Below are positions 55,245 through 64,000 of a stretch of DNA of 64,000 nt, one piece after another. Within the stretch, counting starts at the first letter, position 1. Each line of letters starts with the position of its first letter. Below the pieces are notes generated by a model. The model made no database searches, was not told the origin of the DNA, and saw only the letters and a list, made by a program, of their open reading frames with translations. Location of the stretch: contig LUJO01000020.1 in NCBI GenBank assembly GCA_001689405.1, forward strand, positions 1 through 64,000. Reading direction: 5' to 3'. The DNA comes from Candidatus Homeothermus arabinoxylanisolvens. Its GTDB lineage: Bacteria > Bacteroidota > Bacteroidia > Bacteroidales > Muribaculaceae. A program made the translations under genes and the position numbers.

Positions 55245-57435
55245 ATTCTTGTGATTTTTCGGCATATTCCGACGGCCGGCAACCGTAATTTTCCTGAAAA
55301 CACTTGCTGAGGTAGCTTCCGCTGCTGAAGCCTGTGAGTTCGGCGATTTCGGCCACGCTTAAGTCCCGGTTTTCAAGCAAGAGCTTGGCGGCGTGGCGCA
55401 GGCGTATGTTTCTTATGAACAGACTTGGCGACTGGTCAAGCAGCTGCATGAGCTTACGGTAAAGGCCGGTGCGGTCCATGCACAGGTCGCGGCTGAGTTG
55501 CTCTACTGAGTATCCGGGTGTATTTATGTTTTTTTCAACCAGCTCCATCGCCTTAGATATGAATTGGGTGTCGTTGTCATCCATATCTTTAGGCGCCTGT
55601 ACAGGTTTGGCTTCGTTACATTCAGATACAATACGTTCGCTTTCGTAAGCGTTGCATTGGTCGATAAGGCTGCGTATACGTGCAAGCAGCATATCCTCTC
55701 TGTGTTTACGAAGCATCTTTTTCCGTGACACATTATTATATATATAAGCCGCCGCCGACAATGCTGCAATAACGAGTGCCGTATATAATGCGTATGCCCA
55801 TCCGGTGCGCCACCACGGTGGCCGTATGACTATCTCGAGTTTTGACGTATTTATACCCGATCCTACGGTGAGCATATACTTTCCCGGAGGGATGTTTGTA
55901 TAGGGTATTTTAAATGAGCCGTTGTCACCTGCCGGCAAGTCGATTTTTACCGTATAAGGGTCGAGTCCCGACAGACGGTAATTCAATGACAGCGTATCGC
56001 GGTTCATATAGTTGAGAGTCGAGTACTCGAGAGTTATGAAGTTCATGTCATGGCTGAGTTCTATATGCCCGGTTTGGGCCTCGCTGCATGTGAGTATGGT
56101 GTCACCGTTATAGACTTTGCCCGGTTCGATACGCTCGCCGTGTATGTACAGAGCTGTAAGCAGTGGCTTATGTGGAGGGCTGTCGTTATGACATGATTTG
56201 CGCGGCGAAAAAATGTCTACGCCGCCGTCGGTTTTGAAATACACGCTTCCGTTGTGTGATACAAACGTATTTGTTGAGCCTGAAACAGTGTGTCCTACAT
56301 CTATGTCCGATAATTTTAGCGGTTTGCCGTTTTGTGATTTATCGTTTAAGGCATATGCGTTGTTGCCGTAACAATAATAGACATTTCCGTCGCGGTTTTC
56401 GGCAAAATATCCTGTGCCGTTTAAGCTGCTGCCGTCTAACTGCACTTTTTCATATGTATATAGTGAAGGATTACAATACAGTATTCCCCGGTTGAACGTG
56501 CCGAGCCATATGCCGCCCTCTATATCCTCGTATACCGTACTTATCTCCGTAGCGATAACATCGCCGTGTGATGTGCGCAGTGTCTCGTAATACTTTTTCT
56601 CTCCGCTGTTAAGATCAATAATCCACATGCCTTTTTGACAACTCAGATATGCTTTATTGTCATCGCCTATGGCAAGTGTGTTGAGGGTATAGGGTGTCTC
56701 CAGTATTTTTGACCACACTCGCCTGTCTTTTGAAAAATGGAAGAACCCTCCTTTTCTGCCATTACGTATCTGATAGAAGCCGTCATTGTCGCTGCATATG
56801 AGTGATGTCTTGTTGAAATCAGCTTCCTGTTCGGGCGGGTAGGCATCGGCGCGATACAGTATGGTCTTGTCAGCGATAGAGTATGCCGTTATCCGGCCGC
56901 TGTCATCAAACAGATATAATGTGTCGTCGTCACCCGCCACGTCCTGAAGGGTGCCGTTTATAGCTGACATCGGAAGCGATATATCACGGCATTTTAGAGA
57001 ATCGCCTGATTGTATGACTCTGCGTCCGGTCTCGTCGATGTATATGTCGTCTATATTTAATCCCGTTACAGGCTTATACTTTTCATAACGCAAGTCTATG
57101 CACGTCACTTTTCCCCAATCTTTTATCCACAGGAGTGAGTCGTTGTCGAGGTAAATATGATGAAATCCCCGGTATGATTTAAGCGGAGCGGTATATTCAG
57201 CCGGAAATGCCGGCAGGTTTTTATTATGTATGCCGTTATATACGTGTACTCCGGTGACTGATACAAAGACCATACGTCCGTCGGGCAACTGGGTTATGGC
57301 CCTGATGTAATTGCCTGAATCATCGTGGTTCATGGCAATGTTGTCAAATATAAGCCCGTTGGCGTTCAGATGTAAAGATGTCAACAGACATACAATCGGT
57401 AAAAAGCATGCTACGGCAAAACTTCCAAGTCGCAT
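55237..57435 (-). CDS. Membrane-spanning propeller/Y_Y_Y/AraC regulator without kinase or receiver
   Basis: 732 residues. Signal peptide (1-26), a periplasmic beta-propeller sensor (about 27-420), a Y_Y_Y domain (about 430-540, with FITLEYSTLNYMNRDTLSLNYRLSG in parts), a membrane helix (about 550-572, GWAYALYTALVIAALSAAAYIY) and a cytoplasmic AraC helix-turn-helix (about 625-728) with YSVEQLSRDLCMDRTGLYRKL and SVAEIAELTGFSSGSYLSKCF. Hybrid two-component systems of Bacteroidota have histidine-kinase and receiver domains between the helix and the AraC part; here only about 50 residues separate them. It therefore acts as a one-component sensor. It precedes the GH31 gene by 100 bases and likely senses its sugar. 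Confidence 0.85.
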   Translation of the reverse strand: MRLGSFAVACFLPIVCLLTSLHLNANGLIFDNIAMNHDDSGNYIRAITQLPDGRMVFVSVTGVHVYNGIHNKNLPAFPAEYTAPLKSYRGFHHIYLDNDSLLWIKDWGKVTCIDLRYEKYKPVTGLNIDDIYIDETGRRVIQSGDSLKCRDISLPMSAINGTLQDVAGDDDTLYLFDDSGRITAYSIADKTILYRADAYPPEQEADFNKTSLICSDNDGFYQIRNGRKGGFFHFSKDRRVWSKILETPYTLNTLAIGDDNKAYLSCQKGMWIIDLNSGEKKYYETLRTSHGDVIATEISTVYEDIEGGIWLGTFNRGILYCNPSLYTYEKVQLDGSSLNGTGYFAENRDGNVYYCYGNNAYALNDKSQNGKPLKLSDIDVGHTVSGSTNTFVSHNGSVYFKTDGGVDIFSPRKSCHNDSPPHKPLLTALYIHGERIEPGKVYNGDTILTCSEAQTGHIELSHDMNFITLEYSTLNYMNRDTLSLNYRLSGLDPYTVKIDLPAGDNGSFKIPYTNIPPGKYMLTVGSGINTSKLEIVIRPPWWRTGWAYALYTALVIAALSAAAYIYNNVSRKKMLRKHREDMLLARIRSLIDQCNAYESERIVSECNEAKPVQAPKDMDDNDTQFISKAMELVEKNINTPGYSVEQLSRDLCMDRTGLYRKLMQLLDQSPSLFIRNIRLRHAAKLLLENRDLSVAEIAELTGFSSGSYLSKCFQENYGCRPSEYAEKSQEST

Positions 57436-57456
57436 CGGCTTCAGTGTAACTGCGGT

Positions 57457-58248
57457 TCAGATTGAAAAACGGAAGCGGTCGGTCTCGTTGAGTACCGGAA
57501 ATTTTTTGCGGAATATCTCAAGGTCGGAACGTGACAGCTCGCCGGTGCATAAGTTGTCATCGACAGCTTGTTGTATAGGCCTGCCTTTCGGGTCAATAAT
57601 CATTGACGCTCCGCTGTATACACCGTAATTGTCTGTGCCTGAGCGATTACATCCCAATACATATGCCTGATTCTCAATAGCGCGTGCTATAAGAAGATGT
57701 TTCCACGCGTATACGCGTGAGTCGGGCCAGTTTGACATGATTATAAGCAGATCATAAGGCGTGACGTTGTTGTTGCGCAACCATGCGGGAAAACGCAAGT
57801 CGAAGCATACAGCCATACTTATATTCCAACCTTTGAAATTGAATATGGGCATAACCTCGGTGCCGGGGGAGTATGCATCATCTTCACCGCTTATTGAGAA
57901 CAGGTGGTGCTTGTCGTAATAGTATTCATCTCCTGACGGATCGATGAAAAAAGCCCTGTTATACACCCGGTCATCTTCCAGCGCTATGAAAGAACCGCAC
58001 AATGCCATGCCGAATTTTTGTGACCACTGTCTAAGTGTGTTGAGGGTCATGCCGTTCATAGGCTCGGCAAGCCGCCGCGCATCGTCGGGCACGCAAATAA
58101 AACCGGTGGTAAACATTTCAGGCAATACCGCTATGTCGATGTCAGACTGAAGCGATGACAGAGCGTCAAACACTTTGTGCATGTTCTCCTCTTTCGAAGA
58201 CCAAGATATGTCAAGCTGTATAGCCGCTGTTTTTAAAATATCACTCAT
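57457..58248 (-). CDS. Nitrilase-family amidohydrolase (omega-amidase-like)
   Basis: 263 residues with the Glu-Lys-Cys triad: Glu in VLPEMFTTGF, Lys in YYDKHHLFS, Cys in AVCFDLRFPAW. It hydrolyses amide bonds; close relatives act on 2-oxoacid amides such as alpha-ketoglutaramate, but the substrate is not proven. Its start overlaps the acyltransferase stop by 8 bases and it is followed by the AraC regulator. Confidence 0.88.
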   Translation of the reverse strand: MSDILKTAAIQLDISWSSKEENMHKVFDALSSLQSDIDIAVLPEMFTTGFICVPDDARRLAEPMNGMTLNTLRQWSQKFGMALCGSFIALEDDRVYNRAFFIDPSGDEYYYDKHHLFSISGEDDAYSPGTEVMPIFNFKGWNISMAVCFDLRFPAWLRNNNVTPYDLLIIMSNWPDSRVYAWKHLLIARAIENQAYVLGCNRSGTDNYGVYSGASMIIDPKGRPIQQAVDDNLCTGELSRSDLEIFRKKFPVLNETDRFRFSI

Positions 58249-58786
58249 CGGTGGTAATGAATTTTTCCGGATACTTTGCGTTGTATTTGCAGTAAAAGTC
58301 TTTTATAGCCCTCATGTCGGCCTCGACATCGCCCGTGGGTTTGAATTCGGTTGTTATCTCTATTGTCTTGTGTTTATAGTCGATGGCTCCGAGCAATAAC
58401 GGTATGTCAGCCTCCTTGGCGATATACAGAAAGCCGTGGCGCCATTTGGCCGTGCCCTTGCGTGTGCCTTCGGGGGTGATGGCAAGCACGAGGCGTGACG
58501 ATGACCTGAATTTTTGTACAATCTCTTCAGTCAGTGACGAACCTCGTTTTTTCGGCACCGGAATTCCTCCTATGGCTTTGAAAAAATATCCTAACGGCCA
58601 GAAAAACCATGCTTCCTTCATAAGGAAACCCGCTTTGCGTCCTACCGACGAGTAGGCGAGTTCTCCGAGTATGAAATCCCAATTGCTTGTATGCGGGGCC
58701 ACGCATATAAGGCATTTATCATAATCGGGTGTGGTGATTGCCACCTTCCACCCGATTATTTTCAATATCCATTTCGACAGTAACAT
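58241..58786 (-). CDS. 1-acyl-sn-glycerol-3-phosphate acyltransferase-like protein
   Basis: 181 residues of the PlsC fold: HTSNWD (HX4D, acyl transfer) and ITPEGTRKG, plus GGIPVPKK. Shorter than typical PlsC and without a clear long membrane anchor, it fits the small lysophospholipid acyltransferases of Bacteroidota. It acts on phospholipid or lipid-precursor acylation at the inner membrane. Overlaps the nitrilase gene by 8 bases. Confidence 0.86.
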   Translation of the reverse strand: MLLSKWILKIIGWKVAITTPDYDKCLICVAPHTSNWDFILGELAYSSVGRKAGFLMKEAWFFWPLGYFFKAIGGIPVPKKRGSSLTEEIVQKFRSSSRLVLAITPEGTRKGTAKWRHGFLYIAKEADIPLLLGAIDYKHKTIEITTEFKPTGDVEADMRAIKDFYCKYNAKYPEKFITTDE

Positions 58787-58807
58787 TGCCGAGGTTTTTG
58801 TTATGCG

Positions 58808-59170
58808 TTATTTTGCGGCTTTAGCCTTGTTCAGCTCTTTTTGTTTTGCGGGAAGAGCTTCATTCATCTGTTTTACGATGTCGTTCATCCCTTCCTTGAA
58901 GTCTTTTATCAGTTTCCCGTAAGCCTTGCGGAAATATTTTTTACGGGCCACATTATAGAGATGGCGGTTATCGAAACTTTTCGCGCTCTTGTCATATGCA
59001 AACGATACTTTCTCAATCGATGCGCATTGCAGATCGGCTATGTTGAAAATTATATCTGCCATCTTGGCGCGATCCACTCCTTCAACAAAATTTCGGGTTA
59101 TTATACATTCACCGGCCATATTGCCGCATGCGGCTTTTATAGCTCTTTTGAGGTCACGTTTATTTGCCAT
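58808..59170 (-). CDS. Conserved small protein of unknown function
   Basis: 120 residues from ATG 59170; an in-frame start 27 bases upstream adds a stretch not in character with the rest. Highly charged and helical (KRDLKRAIKAACGNMAGE, KLIKDFKEGMNDIV), ending in Lys/Ala. No signal peptide, no membrane helix, no motif I recognise. It is 21 bases upstream of the acyltransferase on the same strand and probably co-transcribed. Confidence 0.65.
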   Translation of the reverse strand: MANKRDLKRAIKAACGNMAGECIITRNFVEGVDRAKMADIIFNIADLQCASIEKVSFAYDKSAKSFDNRHLYNVARKKYFRKAYGKLIKDFKEGMNDIVKQMNEALPAKQKELNKAKAAK

Positions 59171-59264
59171 AATAATAGGTTTGAAATGTTTATTCACTGC
59201 GAATATAACAAATAAAAACCAAAGATAGGACCCTCCGGAGCAAAATTTGTGTCTAAACCTTATT

Positions 59265-59747
59265 TTATAGGCGGAAAACCACCGGAAGTATGCAATATAC
59301 CGGTACGGGTATGCCTTCGATGCGTCCGGCCTTCCATTGCGGCATAGAGTTGAGCACCCTTACAGCCTCGCGGTCGAGCGAAGGTTCCACGCCTCTGAGC
59401 ACGTTGATGTGGGTTATGCTTCCGTCGGGCTGTACGATAAACGAGCATAGGACACGTCCGTGTATACCTCGGTTATAAGCTTCGACAGGATAGCGTCGCG
59501 AGGAGTTGATGTACTGTACGAGTGCGTTGTTTCCTCCGGGAAACATGGGCTGTTCATCTACGTCTACGCTTTCGTACGCTTCTATTATTTCATACGAGAA
59601 GTCTTCGTAAGAAGCGTCGATATCGGCTGTCATGGCTAAAGATTGTGCGGTGGTGTGTGTGACAATGCGTATCTGGGCCGAGACCCCGATGGCCGTTGCC
59701 GAAAAAAGCAATAATGTGATAAAGAGTTTAAGATTTATATATTTCAT
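59265..59747 (-). CDS. Periplasmic TonB C-terminal domain protein
   Basis: 160 residues from ATG 59747; the longer ORF reads through the promoter region. A signal peptide (1-25, VSAQ) is followed by a short linker and the TonB C-terminal domain (about 80-160) with YPVEAYNRGIHGRVLCSFIV, VLRGVEPSLDREAVRVL and WKAGRIEGIPVPVY. The N-terminal membrane anchor and Pro-rich spacer of true TonB are missing, so it is probably exported and not an energy transducer. A -7 box TATATTTG lies at 59777-59770. Confidence 0.8.
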   Translation of the reverse strand: MKYINLKLFITLLLFSATAIGVSAQIRIVTHTTAQSLAMTADIDASYEDFSYEIIEAYESVDVDEQPMFPGGNNALVQYINSSRRYPVEAYNRGIHGRVLCSFIVQPDGSITHINVLRGVEPSLDREAVRVLNSMPQWKAGRIEGIPVPVYCILPVVFRL

Positions 59748-59932
59748 GATCCCATACTGAAATGTATCGCAAATATAGGCCCGTAAGGCGATATATCCAA
59801 AATTGAATGTCCATTTTTGTAATAGTTTAGTTTGTTTCAGTTTTATTAGCAAAAATGTTTAAATTATTTATTATCGTTTCGGCGCAATATGGGTGTGGAA
59901 AATACGTTAACATTTATGTAAGTAAACTGATT

Positions 59933-60937
59933 ATGAAATTTCGTGCATGGACATGTGGAGCTTTTATGGCAGCGGCGGTTTCTTATTGCCTTGCCGATGA
60001 CGGCTCTACGGCTTACAACTTTCTTGACGTCACTTCTTCAAGCCGCGTTTACGGACTTGGCGGGGTAAATATATCATTGATCGATGACGATATAAATCTG
60101 GTAGAGCAGAATCCGGCGTTCCTCGGACCCGAGCTGGGCAGACAGATAGGGATAAACTATATGCGGTATCTTGGCGACTCGAACTTTGCCGGAGTGCGTT
60201 ACGGCATGGCGGCCGGTGAAAAGTCGGCGTGGGCTGTCGCCGTTCAATATTTCGGCTATGGTGAAATCAGGCGTACAGACGAGACAGGCTCCGATACAGG
60301 TACATTCAGCCCTAAAGATATGTATGTAAGCGGTACGTTCGGGCATGATATAACTGAGCGTCTTCGAGGCGGTATAACTTTAAAGGCCATATATTCGGCA
60401 TATGATACCTATACGGCATTTGCTCTGGCTACCGATCTGGGCCTTAGCTATTTTGATCCGGAGAGAGATATGTCGTTATCGCTGGTAATAACAAATCTGG
60501 GTGGTCAGATAAAGCGGTTCAATGACGTTTATGACCGCTTGCCTGTGGATGTAAGGCTCGGTTGGACACAAGGGCTCGGGCCATATCCATTCCGTATATC
60601 GGTAACGGCATGGAATCTTACAAAATGGCATCTGCCCTATACTGATGCCGGCGACGGAAGCGCCGATGCCGTTCCTGAAGAAAAGGATTCTTTCGGCTCC
60701 AATTTATTGCGACATCTTGTATTCGGGGCGGAGTTTATACCGGCCGATGCGTTTTATTTAGGTCTGGGGTACAACTACAAAACCCGAACCGACATGAGCT
60801 CATATTCGCGTACATTTTTGTCGGGCCTGACCATGTGTGCCGGATTTAACGCCGACCGGTTCTCGATAGGTGGAGCAGTCGCTCAACCTCACTCGGGCGC
60901 TACGACATTTATGTTTAATTTACGTATGACTTTGTAG
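59933..60937 (+). CDS. porQ: Type IX secretion system protein PorQ
   Basis: 334 residues from ATG 59933, which starts the signal peptide MKFRAWTCGAFMAAA; the longer ORF (59855) is not needed. The mature protein has SRVYGLGGVNISLIDDDINLVEQNPAFLGPE and a barrel-like C terminus, the PorQ/PorV pattern. PorQ belongs to the outer-membrane attachment part of type IX secretion. No other T9SS gene is in the window; cmk and ispH follow further on. Its 3' end overlaps the convergent HAD gene by 18 bases. Confidence 0.8.
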   Translation: MKFRAWTCGAFMAAAVSYCLADDGSTAYNFLDVTSSSRVYGLGGVNISLIDDDINLVEQNPAFLGPELGRQIGINYMRYLGDSNFAGVRYGMAAGEKSAWAVAVQYFGYGEIRRTDETGSDTGTFSPKDMYVSGTFGHDITERLRGGITLKAIYSAYDTYTAFALATDLGLSYFDPERDMSLSLVITNLGGQIKRFNDVYDRLPVDVRLGWTQGLGPYPFRISVTAWNLTKWHLPYTDAGDGSADAVPEEKDSFGSNLLRHLVFGAEFIPADAFYLGLGYNYKTRTDMSSYSRTFLSGLTMCAGFNADRFSIGGAVAQPHSGATTFMFNLRMTL

Positions 60938-61570
60938 GAGTCCGTTCAGATTGTCCATAATGCCGACGTGCGGATAACCCGACAACTCGGCGGCGGTTGT
61001 CACTCCATTCAGTACGCCGGCAAAGTCGACTGACGCACGTCGTGCGGTCTCCGCATCGACTGTACTGTCGCCTATGTACAGTACGTCGCTTTTTTCAATG
61101 TCAAGTCGTGCTATGGCAAGTTCCAAACCTTCCGGCGACGGCTTTGGCTGCTTTACATCCTCGCCTCCTATTATAATGTCTGCAATATCTCCAATCAAAT
61201 TACGGTCAAGACATTCTTTTATGCGGTAGCGGTATTTTGTTGAGATTATGCCTGTTTTTGCTCCTGATGCTTTTAGCGTCGACAATACATTGATTGTCTC
61301 TGGAAACAGTACGGTATTATCGGTCATTATGCGGTCGGCTTCGGCCACATACTCTTTTTTCAGTGATGCAAGGAACCCGGAGTCATGACTGCCGGTAAAT
61401 ATACTGAATGACTCTTCGAGTGTCTTGCCTATGGTGCGTTTTATCTCGTCGTCGCTGACAGATGTGAAGCCATGACGGTTAAGTACATTGCGGTAGCACT
61501 TTACTATGCCGCGTGACGAATCGGCAAGTGTATAGTCAAAATCGAAAAGATATGCTTTGTAACCTTTCAT
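60920..61570 (-). CDS. HAD-family phosphatase (phosphoglycolate-phosphatase-like)
   Basis: 216 residues from ATG 61570. The four HAD motifs are visible: DFDYTLADSS (nucleophile Asp), STKYR (Ser/Thr), the Lys in VKQPKPSP, and YIGDSTVDAETARRA. The cap is helical, as in Gph/PGP enzymes. Substrate unknown. A -7 box TAAATTTG lies at 61599-61592. The 237-base gap to cmk (61571-61807) holds the two divergent promoters only. Confidence 0.88.
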   Translation of the reverse strand: MKGYKAYLFDFDYTLADSSRGIVKCYRNVLNRHGFTSVSDDEIKRTIGKTLEESFSIFTGSHDSGFLASLKKEYVAEADRIMTDNTVLFPETINVLSTLKASGAKTGIISTKYRYRIKECLDRNLIGDIADIIIGGEDVKQPKPSPEGLELAIARLDIEKSDVLYIGDSTVDAETARRASVDFAGVLNGVTTAAELSGYPHVGIMDNLNGLLQSHT

Positions 61571-61777
61571 AATCGGTAGCGGTTTTGTTTGCAAATTTAG
61601 CGAAACACATCATAACTTCCGCACATATAAGATAATAATTGAGTTGTATATATAATATACATGACTTCAGTGAGGTATAAAAGGTCATAATCACTATTTA
61701 GCGTCTTCATGTACATTGACTAAGAGCGTGCATGAAACTTTCAGGCTGATTTAGTAGGGAGATTGATAAATTCTAAG

Positions 61778-61785
61778 TAACTTTG
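61778..61785 (+). promoter_or_regulatory. -7 box of the cmk-ispH operon
   Basis: TAACTTTG, 22 bases before the cmk ATG. Confidence 0.5.
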
Positions 61786-61807
61786 ACTCTGTCTTATCTG
61801 TTATATT

Positions 61808-62509
61808 ATGTCAGAAGAAAAGAAAATCATAATTGCCATTGACGGTTATTCGTCATCAGGTAAAAGTTCGATGGCCCGCGCGCTTGCTTCGGCTATCGGA
61901 TACCGTTATATAGATTCCGGAGCCATGTATCGCGCCGTCACTCTGTGGGGCATGCGTCATGGTATGGTTGATAACGGAAATGTTGATACCGACGCTCTTG
62001 TAAAAGCACTCCCCGGTATCACAATCGATTTTAAGCCTATGCCTGACGGTAAACAACGCACGATGCTGAACGGCGAGGATGTCGAGGATGAAATAAGACG
62101 GCTTAATGTATCAAACAATGTGTCGCAGGTATCTGCAATACCTGAAGTGCGCCGTCGTCTTGTGGCTATGCAGCAGGCGCTTGGTGCAGGCAAGGGTATC
62201 GTTATGGATGGCCGCGACATCGGCACGACCGTATTTCCCTATGCCGAGATGAAGGTGTTTGTCGATGCATCTGCTCAGACCCGTGCCCAACGTCGGTTCA
62301 ACGAGCTTGTGGAGAAAGGTGTGCCTGCCTCTTACGAGGAGGTGCTTGCCAACGTCGTGCACCGCGACCATATAGACGAGACCCGTGAAGAGAGTCCGTT
62401 GCGAAAGGCGGATGATGCCGTGTCGCTCGACAACTCTCATATGAGCATAGAGGAGCAGAACGCATGGCTGCTTGACTTATACAATAAAATATTGGCTGAT
62501 GCGCATTGA
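61808..62509 (+). CDS. cmk: Cytidylate kinase
   Basis: 233 residues: P-loop GYSSSGKSSMA, CMP-binding DSGAMYRAVTLW, and DGRDIGTTVFP with the lid DHIDETREESPL. It makes CDP and dCDP from CMP and dCMP. The ispH gene starts inside its last codons, so the two are coupled. Confidence 0.96.
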   Translation: MSEEKKIIIAIDGYSSSGKSSMARALASAIGYRYIDSGAMYRAVTLWGMRHGMVDNGNVDTDALVKALPGITIDFKPMPDGKQRTMLNGEDVEDEIRRLNVSNNVSQVSAIPEVRRRLVAMQQALGAGKGIVMDGRDIGTTVFPYAEMKVFVDASAQTRAQRRFNELVEKGVPASYEEVLANVVHRDHIDETREESPLRKADDAVSLDNSHMSIEEQNAWLLDLYNKILADAH

Positions 62510-63359
62510 GATTGATGATGCGTCGGGCTTCTGTAACGGAGTCGTTTCGGCAATATGCAAGGCCGAGGCCGAACTTGACAACAGCGGGCGGCTATATTGC
62601 CTTGGTGATATAGTGCACAACAGCGACGAAGTGGAGCGTCTGCGCAAGCGGGGCCTTATAACGATAACACATGAAGACTTGTCGCGACTTCATGATGTGA
62701 AAGTGTTGCTGCGTGCCCACGGAGAGCCGCCACAGACTTACGAGACGGCCAAAGCCAACGGCATAGAGGTGATAGATGCCACGTGTCCGGTAGTATTGCA
62801 TCTGCAGAAGCGCATCAAGAAGTCTTATGACGAACGTAAGCCCGACGAGCAGATTGTCATATACGGCAAGCTCGGTCACGCCGAGGTGAACGGCCTTGTA
62901 GGCCAGACCGGCGGCAATGCCATAGTGGTAGAAAATATCGAGGGACTGTCGCAGCTTGATTATGACCGCGATATTGTACTGTACTCACAGACTACGAAAT
63001 CATTACACGGATTGTCCGATATGATAGAAGAGATCGAGCGGCGTAAGTCGCCCGGCACGACATTCCGTTATTACGACACCATATGCCGTCAGGTCGCAAA
63101 CAGGGTGCCTCGGTTAAGACGCTTCGCATCGGAACATGATCTTATACTTTTTGTAAGCGGAAAGAAGAGTAGTAACGGTAAGATACTTTACGGCGAGTGC
63201 AAAGAGGTGAATCCGCGGACTCACCTTGTGTCCAACCCCGATGAGATAGATCCGTCATGGTTGTGCGACGTCAGGAGTGTCGGCATATGCGGAGCCACGT
63301 CGACGCCGCGTTGGCTTATGGAAGAGGTGCGCGACCGCCTAATACACATGACTGAATAA
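62499..63359 (+). CDS. ispH: 4-hydroxy-3-methylbut-2-enyl diphosphate reductase
   Basis: 286 residues from ATG 62499, which overlaps the end of cmk by 11 bases; the longer in-frame start at 62472 is inside cmk. The three cluster cysteines are in SGFCNGV, DATCPVV and DTICRQV, and the substrate residues are in VHNSDE, RAHGEPP, GHAEVNG and KKSSNGK. Last step of the MEP isoprenoid pathway, giving IPP and DMAPP. Its TAA overlaps the next ATG by one base. Confidence 0.96.
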   Translation: MRIEIDDASGFCNGVVSAICKAEAELDNSGRLYCLGDIVHNSDEVERLRKRGLITITHEDLSRLHDVKVLLRAHGEPPQTYETAKANGIEVIDATCPVVLHLQKRIKKSYDERKPDEQIVIYGKLGHAEVNGLVGQTGGNAIVVENIEGLSQLDYDRDIVLYSQTTKSLHGLSDMIEEIERRKSPGTTFRYYDTICRQVANRVPRLRRFASEHDLILFVSGKKSSNGKILYGECKEVNPRTHLVSNPDEIDPSWLCDVRSVGICGATSTPRWLMEEVRDRLIHMTE

Positions 63360-63883
63360 TGAATGATTTCATAGCCATAGATGTAGAGACAGCCAACAAC
63401 GCACCGTCGAGCATATGTGCCATAGGCGCCGTTAAGGTGACCGACGGTTGCATCGTCGACCGGTTTTACGAGCTTGTAAAGCCCGAACCCGAATGGTATT
63501 ACCGATATTTTTCGGAAAGCGTTCACGGCATATACCCGGAGGATACCGCCGATGCCTGTACGTTTGACCGGGTATGGAAGCATATGGCGAGCAAATTCGG
63601 GTACGATATGCCGGGAGGGCTTGAGAATGTAGTGTTTGTAGCACATAACAAGGCTTTCGATGAAAAGTGTCTGCGAGCCGCTCATCGGGTATATGGCATG
63701 ACATGGGCCGATAATACATTTTTATGCACTCTGACAGCTGCACGGCGCAAGATACCGCGTCAGCTTCTAGGTAGCTTCTCGCTGCCTAACGTATGTGAAT
63801 TCTTAGGTATACCATTTTATAACCATCATAATGCACTTGCCGATGCAGAGGCATGTGCGAAAATAGCTATGACATTGTTATGA
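63359..63883 (+). CDS. DEDDh 3'-5' exonuclease
   Basis: 174 residues with all catalytic residues: Asp and Glu in FIAIDVETA, Asp in AHNKAFDEKCL and His/Asp in HHNALADAEACA, the DEDDh set of the DnaQ/epsilon superfamily. It trims DNA or RNA from the 3' end. Being fused to no polymerase and read with ispH, it is a free exonuclease; its exact role is unknown. Confidence 0.88.
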   Translation: MNDFIAIDVETANNAPSSICAIGAVKVTDGCIVDRFYELVKPEPEWYYRYFSESVHGIYPEDTADACTFDRVWKHMASKFGYDMPGGLENVVFVAHNKAFDEKCLRAAHRVYGMTWADNTFLCTLTAARRKIPRQLLGSFSLPNVCEFLGIPFYNHHNALADAEACAKIAMTLL

Positions 63884-64000
63884 ACCGATTGTTTTTGATT
63901 GCCGCATTGCTGCTCGTTACCGCATGCTCGGGCAAGGAGGGAAAAATCAACAAGGCCGCGCGTACTTACGGCGAGGCCGACGCACGTACCCTTATAGACA
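63880..64000 (+). CDS. Start of a lipoprotein gene, cut by the window end
   Basis: Begins at ATG 63880, overlapping the exonuclease TGA. The visible 40 residues are a lipoprotein signal MNRLFLIAALLLVTACSGKE with lipobox VTAC, followed by a charged region KINKAARTYGEADARTLID. The rest lies outside the window, so the family is unknown. Confidence 0.8.
   Translation, partial: MNRLFLIAALLLVTACSGKEGKINKAARTYGEADARTLID

Overview
The window is chromosomal DNA from a member of the Bacteroidales (Bacteroidota); the overall gene set would fit a gut Muribaculaceae-like genome, but genus-level placement is inference. The support is direct: most gene starts are preceded by the phylum's -7 promoter box TAnnTTTG rather than a sigma70 TATAAT, Shine-Dalgarno sequences are mostly absent, and many genes are of types common in the phylum (DUF4290, PorQ, OMP beta-barrel/TonB-plug proteins, TPR/membrane regulators, PadR-PspC pair, ThiH-type thiamine operon). 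No tRNA, rRNA, CRISPR array, transposase or integrase gene was seen. Coding density is high and both strands are used.

Layout. 0.3-5.1 kb (minus): thrS-infC-rpmI-rplT translation operon and an Xaa-Pro aminopeptidase. 5.2-7.9 kb: an AT-rich decay zone with a broken outer-membrane protein gene, a small secreted DUF3244-like protein and a TPR/membrane regulator broken by three frameshifts. 8.1-12.8 kb (plus): PadR repressor with a palindromic operator, PspC envelope protein, ProRS and a polyprenol-phosphate type glycosyltransferase. 12.8-17.7 kb (minus): rimM, murA (with Asp in place of the catalytic Cys), DUF4290, then a TetR-FabH-FabG fatty-acid cluster with a TetR-type palindrome. 17.8-24.9 kb (plus): PBP4, IMP dehydrogenase, and a three-gene envelope-biogenesis operon (two parvulin-type chaperones and an LptA/OstA-like protein). 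24.9-32.3 kb: YraN, an SSGDI-repeat adhesin-like protein, two glycosyltransferases, MutL without recognisable endonuclease motifs, an OMP, a lone HsdR-N nuclease-fold protein and DNA polymerase III delta. 32.3-38.9 kb (minus): a large OMP, an intact membrane regulator of the same family as the broken one, an OMP, a LysM plus periplasmic-binding fusion and an OmpA lipoprotein.

39-46.6 kb: EamA exporter, then a complete-looking thiamine operon (thiD-thiS-tenI-thiE-thiG-thiC-thiH, plus an AlkD-like gene) read on the minus strand from a clear promoter and a TPP riboswitch; thiF is not present. 46.8-52.6 kb (plus) is the accessory region and the best candidate for an undescribed system: a tryptophan-rich two-helix membrane protein, then 6 bases later a 1571-residue DUF4062/STAND-type NTPase with a beta-propeller-like C-terminal half and a terminal zinc ribbon, followed by an AT-richer HEPN/MNT (HepT-MntA) toxin-antitoxin pair with its own promoter. 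This looks like a small defence island ending in a 24-bp-arm palindrome.

52.7-57.4 kb (minus): a GH31 alpha-glycosidase and, upstream, a membrane-spanning propeller/Y_Y_Y/AraC regulator lacking the histidine kinase and receiver of usual hybrid two-component systems; two CAACA-N4-TGTTG palindromes exactly 21 bp apart lie between them, in activator position. 57.5-64 kb: nitrilase-family hydrolase, acyltransferase, a small conserved protein, a TonB C-terminal protein, PorQ (type IX secretion), HAD phosphatase, cmk-ispH-exonuclease operon and the start of a lipoprotein gene cut by the window edge.
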